Source: Malachius bipustulatus
Taxonomy: Eukaryota > Arthropoda > Insecta > Coleoptera > Melyridae
DNA length: 64,000 nucleotides
Assembly: GCA_910589415.1 (NCBI GenBank)
Contig: OU342637.1
Span: forward strand, 35,618,162 to 35,682,161
Reading direction: 5' to 3'
Of the stretch, positions 60,101 to 64,000 are shown in pieces. The stretch's first letter is position 1. Every line of letters begins with the position of its first letter. A program made the translations under genes and the position numbers. The notes beneath the pieces are model-generated. The model saw only the letters and a list, made by a program, of their open reading frames with translations. It was not told the origin of the DNA and did not search any database.

Positions 60101-60756
60101 AGCTCTTGTTTTTTTGAAAATCTTGATGGGTTCCTAAATTTTTGACAAAAACAAAATTTCGCGAATTTCTTTATACTGAGATAGCACTGTTATTATTGGG
60201 ATTAAAAAACAATGGTAAAGAAAAATGTTTCCGAAGATTTTAAAATCAATGAAACGGCTCTATAATTTTTTTTATTTTTCGTGTCATTTTCGAGTTATGA
60301 CATAAACATGTGTGTTAAGTGTAAAAACCTTCCAAACTTCTTTAATTTCAGAAAAAACGAAATCGAGTTTTATATTGTTATATTTAGGAAGAAAAGACGT
60401 ATTGAATGAGTCATAGCCAAATGTCACTTACCTACATTTAAAAAACACAAGTTTATGTCATAGCTCTAAAATGACCGGACAAATAAAAAACTTGTAACGC
60501 CGTTTTATTTTTTATCAAATCGTCTAAAATGTTTTCCTTTACGACTTTTCTCTAATACCAATAATAAGACTGCTATCTAAGTATAAGGAAATTCCAGAAA
60601 TTTACTTTATGTTAAATATCTTAGGAACCCATAGAGACTTAAAAAAAAGTTGTTTTGAATTAAGCTCATAAAACTGCACTACTTTCCCCATTTAACCGTT
60701 CCTCTAACTGCAGTAGTTTACGAGATCCCTGTACTAAACATTGAAAAAAACTCTGT
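60101..60756. repeat. FB-3 foldback element, copy 2 (left end missing)
   Basis: It matches 42726-43390 in the same orientation, for example GACAAAAACAAAATTTC, CATTTTCGAGTT, TCTAAAATGTTTTCC and ACTACTTTCCCCATTTAACC. The CAGGGTG end on the left is missing and the right end is altered to ACTCTGTAATG. Confidence 0.9.
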
Positions 60757-60784
60757 AATGTTCCGCGGGTGAAACTAAGTCGAG

Positions 60785-61600
60785 TTAAGTCAACTTATCT
60801 TAGTCCAAAGTTGCTTGGTTTGGCCGCTAGGAGATGCCAATGCGAAAAATCCGACGCTGGCACGCGAAAAAAAATCTCCATTTTTTTCAAATTTTTTTTG
60901 GCATCAAGGAAAGGGGTGGGGGAGACAATTTTGACCTTGAAAAGCGGCGCAGTCCGTCCCAAAGGAATGTACGTGACCCTATCAAGGTCAAAATCGTCTC
61001 CCCACCCCTTTTCGTGACCGTTGCTTCGGAAAGGGTTCATTGTATTCCGGGCAAAAAAAACGAACAAAACGCCGTTTCTTATGTTGAGCTGCACCGCTTC
61101 GGAGTCGAGTCATCGGGGTTTCAAGAAATTTTGAACTTTCGTTCTCCCGCCCCTCGAAAGTGCCCCACCACTTCCTCTCAACGAGCCCCTAAAAAGCATC
61201 AAAATACCCTTCTAAAAAACATTAGCTGAACCCCCTACATCCACTGCCGGCTAAGCACAAACCATTTGAAGTTATTTTTTTCGCACCGAATATTCGCTAT
61301 ATTGTGCGAACAAGTTGCCCAATCGACTTCCGCCTGGAACGAGCTTACGTTTTCTGCCAAACTCATATTTTTTTGGGAAAAACAATTTTTTCGGTAGGTA
61401 TAAAACTGACGGAGCAATCCACGAAAAACCGATATTCCGTACTTTACAGTGGCCCCTCCTCCCCCCCCTCCCGCTTCTCGGATCCGTGGAACGTGAGTGG
61501 GGAAATTGAGCAGGGACCTCACTTAGTCAATCGGGGGAGAAAAAATTTATATAGGGGGTCTGAACTTCAGGCTTTTTTTTGTCCGATAATACACATCTAT
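60785..61600. repeat. FB-6 composite repeat, copy 2
   Basis: In reverse orientation it matches 9716-10735. The foldback module (60785-61225) is truncated on its left arm; the other module (61226-61600) is complete. Frames of 60-131 codons in this stretch mirror one another or those of copy 1 and are not genes. It abuts FB-5 directly at 61601. Confidence 0.85.
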
Positions 61601-61601
61601 T

Positions 61602-62470
61602 ATACAGGGTGTTTAGTGTAACGTTGGCCAAATTTCACAGGCTGATTCTTCAGACTAAAATAATGAAAAAAAATATATATACAGGGGTGTTCGGAAACAC
61701 CTGCTAAGAAATATATACGCCTTCAAATTACGCCTTAATTTAATATTAAAATCGACAGAACACTCAATAACGGATTCCTGGGTTCAAAATATTCCAATTT
61801 AACGGCAATTATTTTTGTTTAAAATTACTCCGTTTTCAAGATACAGCCCTTTAAAGGGGGTCGACTGAATATACACATTTTCCAAAATAAATAAAAAAAT
61901 TAATTAAATGAAAAACATAAGTTTCACCGCCTACTACGATTATTCTCTAGACCAATAAATACCAAAAAAGTTGTTTCTTTTGCATAAAACTTATTAGGTA
62001 TTTTGAATAAAATTAAAATTTCACAAATACGTTTTTATGGTGTAAGTTCATCATTAAAAACTCATTAAAAAAAAATGATAACAAACTTTTATAAGAGGAA
62101 AAAAAGTTTAGTAATACTTGCCTTTGAATAAAAAATACAGAATCAATCAGTGGCGTGCGGGTAAAAAATTTCTGGAGTAAAAAGTGAGACGTGACATCAA
62201 AAACAGGAACACCCTGTACGTCAATGTTTGTGAAACTATGTCAGTTTATTGGTATTAACAACAGTAGTAACGGATGAAATTTTGAAGTTTCTCAGTTAAT
62301 CCGTTTTTGACTTATTCTGGAAAACGTGTATTTATTTTACCCCCTTTTAAGAGCAGTATCTTGAAAAGGGTGCCTTTTTGGACATAAATAATTTTGGTTA
62401 AATCGGCATATTTTGTACTCGGGAATCTGTGGTAGAGCGTTGGTGGTACCTTTTAGCGACACCCTGTATA
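61602..62470. repeat. FB-5 foldback element, copy 1
   Basis: ATACAGGGTGTTTAGTGTAA at the left and GCGACACCCTGTATA at the right bound about 870 bp. The arms are only moderately similar (for example CCCTTTAAAGGGGGT near 61850 against ACCCCCTTTTAAG near 62340). Internal ACAGGGGTG at 61681 and CACCCTGTAC at 62210 suggest that the element is made of sub-units. A truncated copy is at 39505-39868. It ends 55 bp before the mago polyadenylation signal. Confidence 0.88.
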
Positions 62471-62524
62471 TAATTTAGAGGGGTAATTTACTACAAATAA
62501 TTATTATAATACTTATCTATACTT

Positions 62525-62530
62525 TTTATT
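62525..62530 (-). promoter_or_regulatory. Polyadenylation signal of mago
   Basis: AATAAA on the minus strand, about 86 nt after the stop codon, at a normal distance for a short 3' UTR. No genomic poly(A) tract follows it. Confidence 0.7.
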
Positions 62531-62615
62531 TTAAACAAAACAGAACACTTTTAAACAGTCACAAAAGCAAACAAAAATTGGACATACATAATACTGATAT
62601 ACCAATAAGTAACAG

Positions 62616-63065
62616 TCAATACTGAATGGGCTGTAACTTGAAATGTAGCCCAATCAACGAGAAAACCAAACACTTGATATCCTGCACCAAATAATAAAAA
62701 CATTTCAAACCGTCAGGATCTCTCGACTTATTCACATCGAGCATGGAGCCCGTCTTAGTGGTGGTGAAGGAGACGTGCTCGTTGTTTATGACGATCTCCA
62801 ATTCCTGCCGTCCTGAACGGTCCGGTTGCGGCCAGAGAGAGTCGTCCTCCTGCATAATGTCCGAGTCGAGGATAATGCGTTTGAGCTCCTCCATAACGCA
62901 CCGGTTCGTCAGTGTCTCCTTTCTGATTATCGTATCGTTCTTGTAGTTGGAGTTGTTAGCGTATCGCAGTTTCCCGTCCGGACGAAACTCGAACTCGAGG
63001 AACTCGTGACCGAATTTGCCTTTATGGCCTACGTAGTAACGGATGTAGAAGTCCGATGAGCACAT
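62616..63065 (-). CDS. mago: Mago nashi, exon junction complex core protein
   Basis: A single uninterrupted frame of 149 codons encodes a full-length mago (family length about 145-150). The N-terminal half is almost invariant for the family: [68 protein letters not shown] and then [20 protein letters not shown] follow in the expected order. Mago pairs with Y14 (tsunagi, RBM8A) and locks the eIF4A3 clamp of the exon junction complex on spliced mRNA, acting in nucleus and cytoplasm. The start is chosen because the homology begins five residues later and no upstream ATG is in frame nearby. Residues around 50-57 (KETLTNRC) replace a block usually like KEAYVHKS, so this copy is more diverged than typical. 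The ORF has no intron. An AATAAA lies 86 nt downstream. It is either the sole gene or an intact diverged paralogue or retrocopy. Confidence 0.95.
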   Translation of the reverse strand: MCSSDFYIRYYVGHKGKFGHEFLEFEFRPDGKLRYANNSNYKNDTIIRKETLTNRCVMEELKRIILDSDIMQEDDSLWPQPDRSGRQELEIVINNEHVSFTTTKTGSMLDVNKSRDPDGLKCFYYLVQDIKCLVFSLIGLHFKLQPIQY

Positions 63066-63239
63066 TCTTTTGGTATATGTTTATTGTTTCGTTAAGATTT
63101 CACGAGGTACTCAAAGTACCCAACGTCTCGACTTAAAGTTTGACAAGAAATTATTATTTTATTTGATTTTGTGGAAAATATCTATAAAAAACGTCAAGTG
63201 ATTGAAAAAGTGATTGACGTTTCGTTCAATGATATTTCG
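63066..63239. other. mago upstream region
   Basis: The 5' side of mago is only about 175 bp before FB-7. It is A+T-rich. No clear TATA box or initiator was identified, so transcription would have to start here or inside FB-7. Confidence 0.45.
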
Positions 63240-63840
63240 TAGGGAACCTGTATTACCGACAGTGACGCTTACTAGGATAGCGCATTCTCATTGGGAAAAA
63301 AGTTGGTAATGTCAAATTTAACTTCAAAAACGTCAGATTTTTGACTGTCTAAAAATTCAAATAAGTTCGCGTATTTAAAAAAAATGGCAAATTAATGCGT
63401 TAGAGGATGTTCTAACAATAAAAAAAGAGCTTGCTACTTGTCCGCGTTGTCTAAAGATAACTTTCTTAATATTTTAAACTCATTATAGTCCTTCATCAAT
63501 ACTTTCCTGTTACTGGGATTTTCTGGAAAAAAAAGCACCCAGCCAGCCCCATCAGCAGACAGTTATGATTGCAGAAAATATACGGAGAATTTCCGTGTAC
63601 CTTGAAGTTTGTCAGGTAGGTTTTATTATACATCTTGATGAATCTTATTTTTAAGGATCAGTATGGAAGAGTCTTATAGGGGTACTAAGATCACACTGTC
63701 TTTCGTGTGTCTACCAAGACGCTTTTTCTCAGTGCCAAAAATACGACAAACAGCTGTTCAAACATAACCGCGTTAAGTAAACGTCAACGAATGAATGCGC
63801 TACCCCAGTAAGCGTAAGTGTTGATAATGCAGGTTCCCTA
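63240..63840. repeat. FB-7 inverted-repeat element, copy 2
   Basis: TAGGGAACCTGTATTACCGA at the left is mirrored by AATGCAGGTTCCCTA at the right. Inside, GACGCTTACTAGGATAGCGC is mirrored by GCGCTACCCCAGTAAGCG. The inverted similarity also continues outward for about 35 bp (GACGTTTCGTTCAATG near 63207-63232 against its counterpart near 63850-63875). The body has no coding capacity. Copy 1 is at 2811-3513 in opposite orientation. Confidence 0.88.
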
Positions 63841-64000
63841 ATATTTTGTTCAATGAAATGTCATTGAAATATCCTTTAAGTATAAAACATCAGGAAGGAC
63901 TATACCTTCCAAACAACTGCGACCGCCAGAAGCAGTTTGGATTCCGGGTGATGAAAATGATCAGTTCGTACAAACATCATTTTGTACAAAAACTGCATCT
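63841..64000. other. Unannotated end of window
   Basis: Contains the outer FB-7 inverted flank; nothing else recognised. Confidence 0.4.

Overview
The window is A+T-rich eukaryotic nuclear DNA, almost certainly from an insect. The support is a readable mago nashi protein, a mariner transposase remnant, a Penelope-like element, several APE-type LINE remnants, gypsy-style solo LTRs, tRNA-headed SINEs, and splice sites of animal type. I cannot name the order or species from the sequence. There are no operons, Shine-Dalgarno sites, CRISPR arrays or other bacterial features.

Only two segments look like host genes. One is an intact, intronless mago nashi ORF on the minus strand (62616-63065). The other is a probable internal exon on the plus strand (37478-37577) that starts a secreted or membrane protein with a signal peptide and ends in a phase-1 splice donor. 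If that exon is real, the sequence to its right is a giant intron and mago may lie nested in it on the opposite strand. Much of the remaining DNA then reads as intron or intergenic space filled with old mobile elements.

Layout: 0-15 kb is dominated by long inverted-repeat (foldback) elements at 255-1216, 2811-3513, 8392-9210, 9716-10735 and 12081-13220, plus a mariner at 5410-6663. 14-20 kb holds a LINE reverse transcriptase remnant, two opposed Penelope-like fragments, a LINE C-terminal remnant on the minus strand, and a SINE with a 15-bp target duplication. 22-31 kb holds a solo LTR, the best preserved LINE (25976-28815), a tRNA-Gly-like SINE head and a second LTR-like block. 33-43 kb holds a 20-bp minisatellite, the signal-peptide exon, LINE scraps and more foldbacks. 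42.6-47.7 kb and 59-64 kb are again rich in foldbacks. A solo LTR at 54226-55048 is inserted in a dispersed repeat whose other copy lies at 45843-46742.

The main theme of the window is a set of at least five sequence-unrelated foldback families that share the terminal motif ATACAGGGTG (or CACAGGGTGG). Most have a second copy, a fragment or a shared core elsewhere in this window. Labels FB-1 to FB-8 below are mine, used only to link copies. All homology calls come from reading motifs by eye; no search was run.
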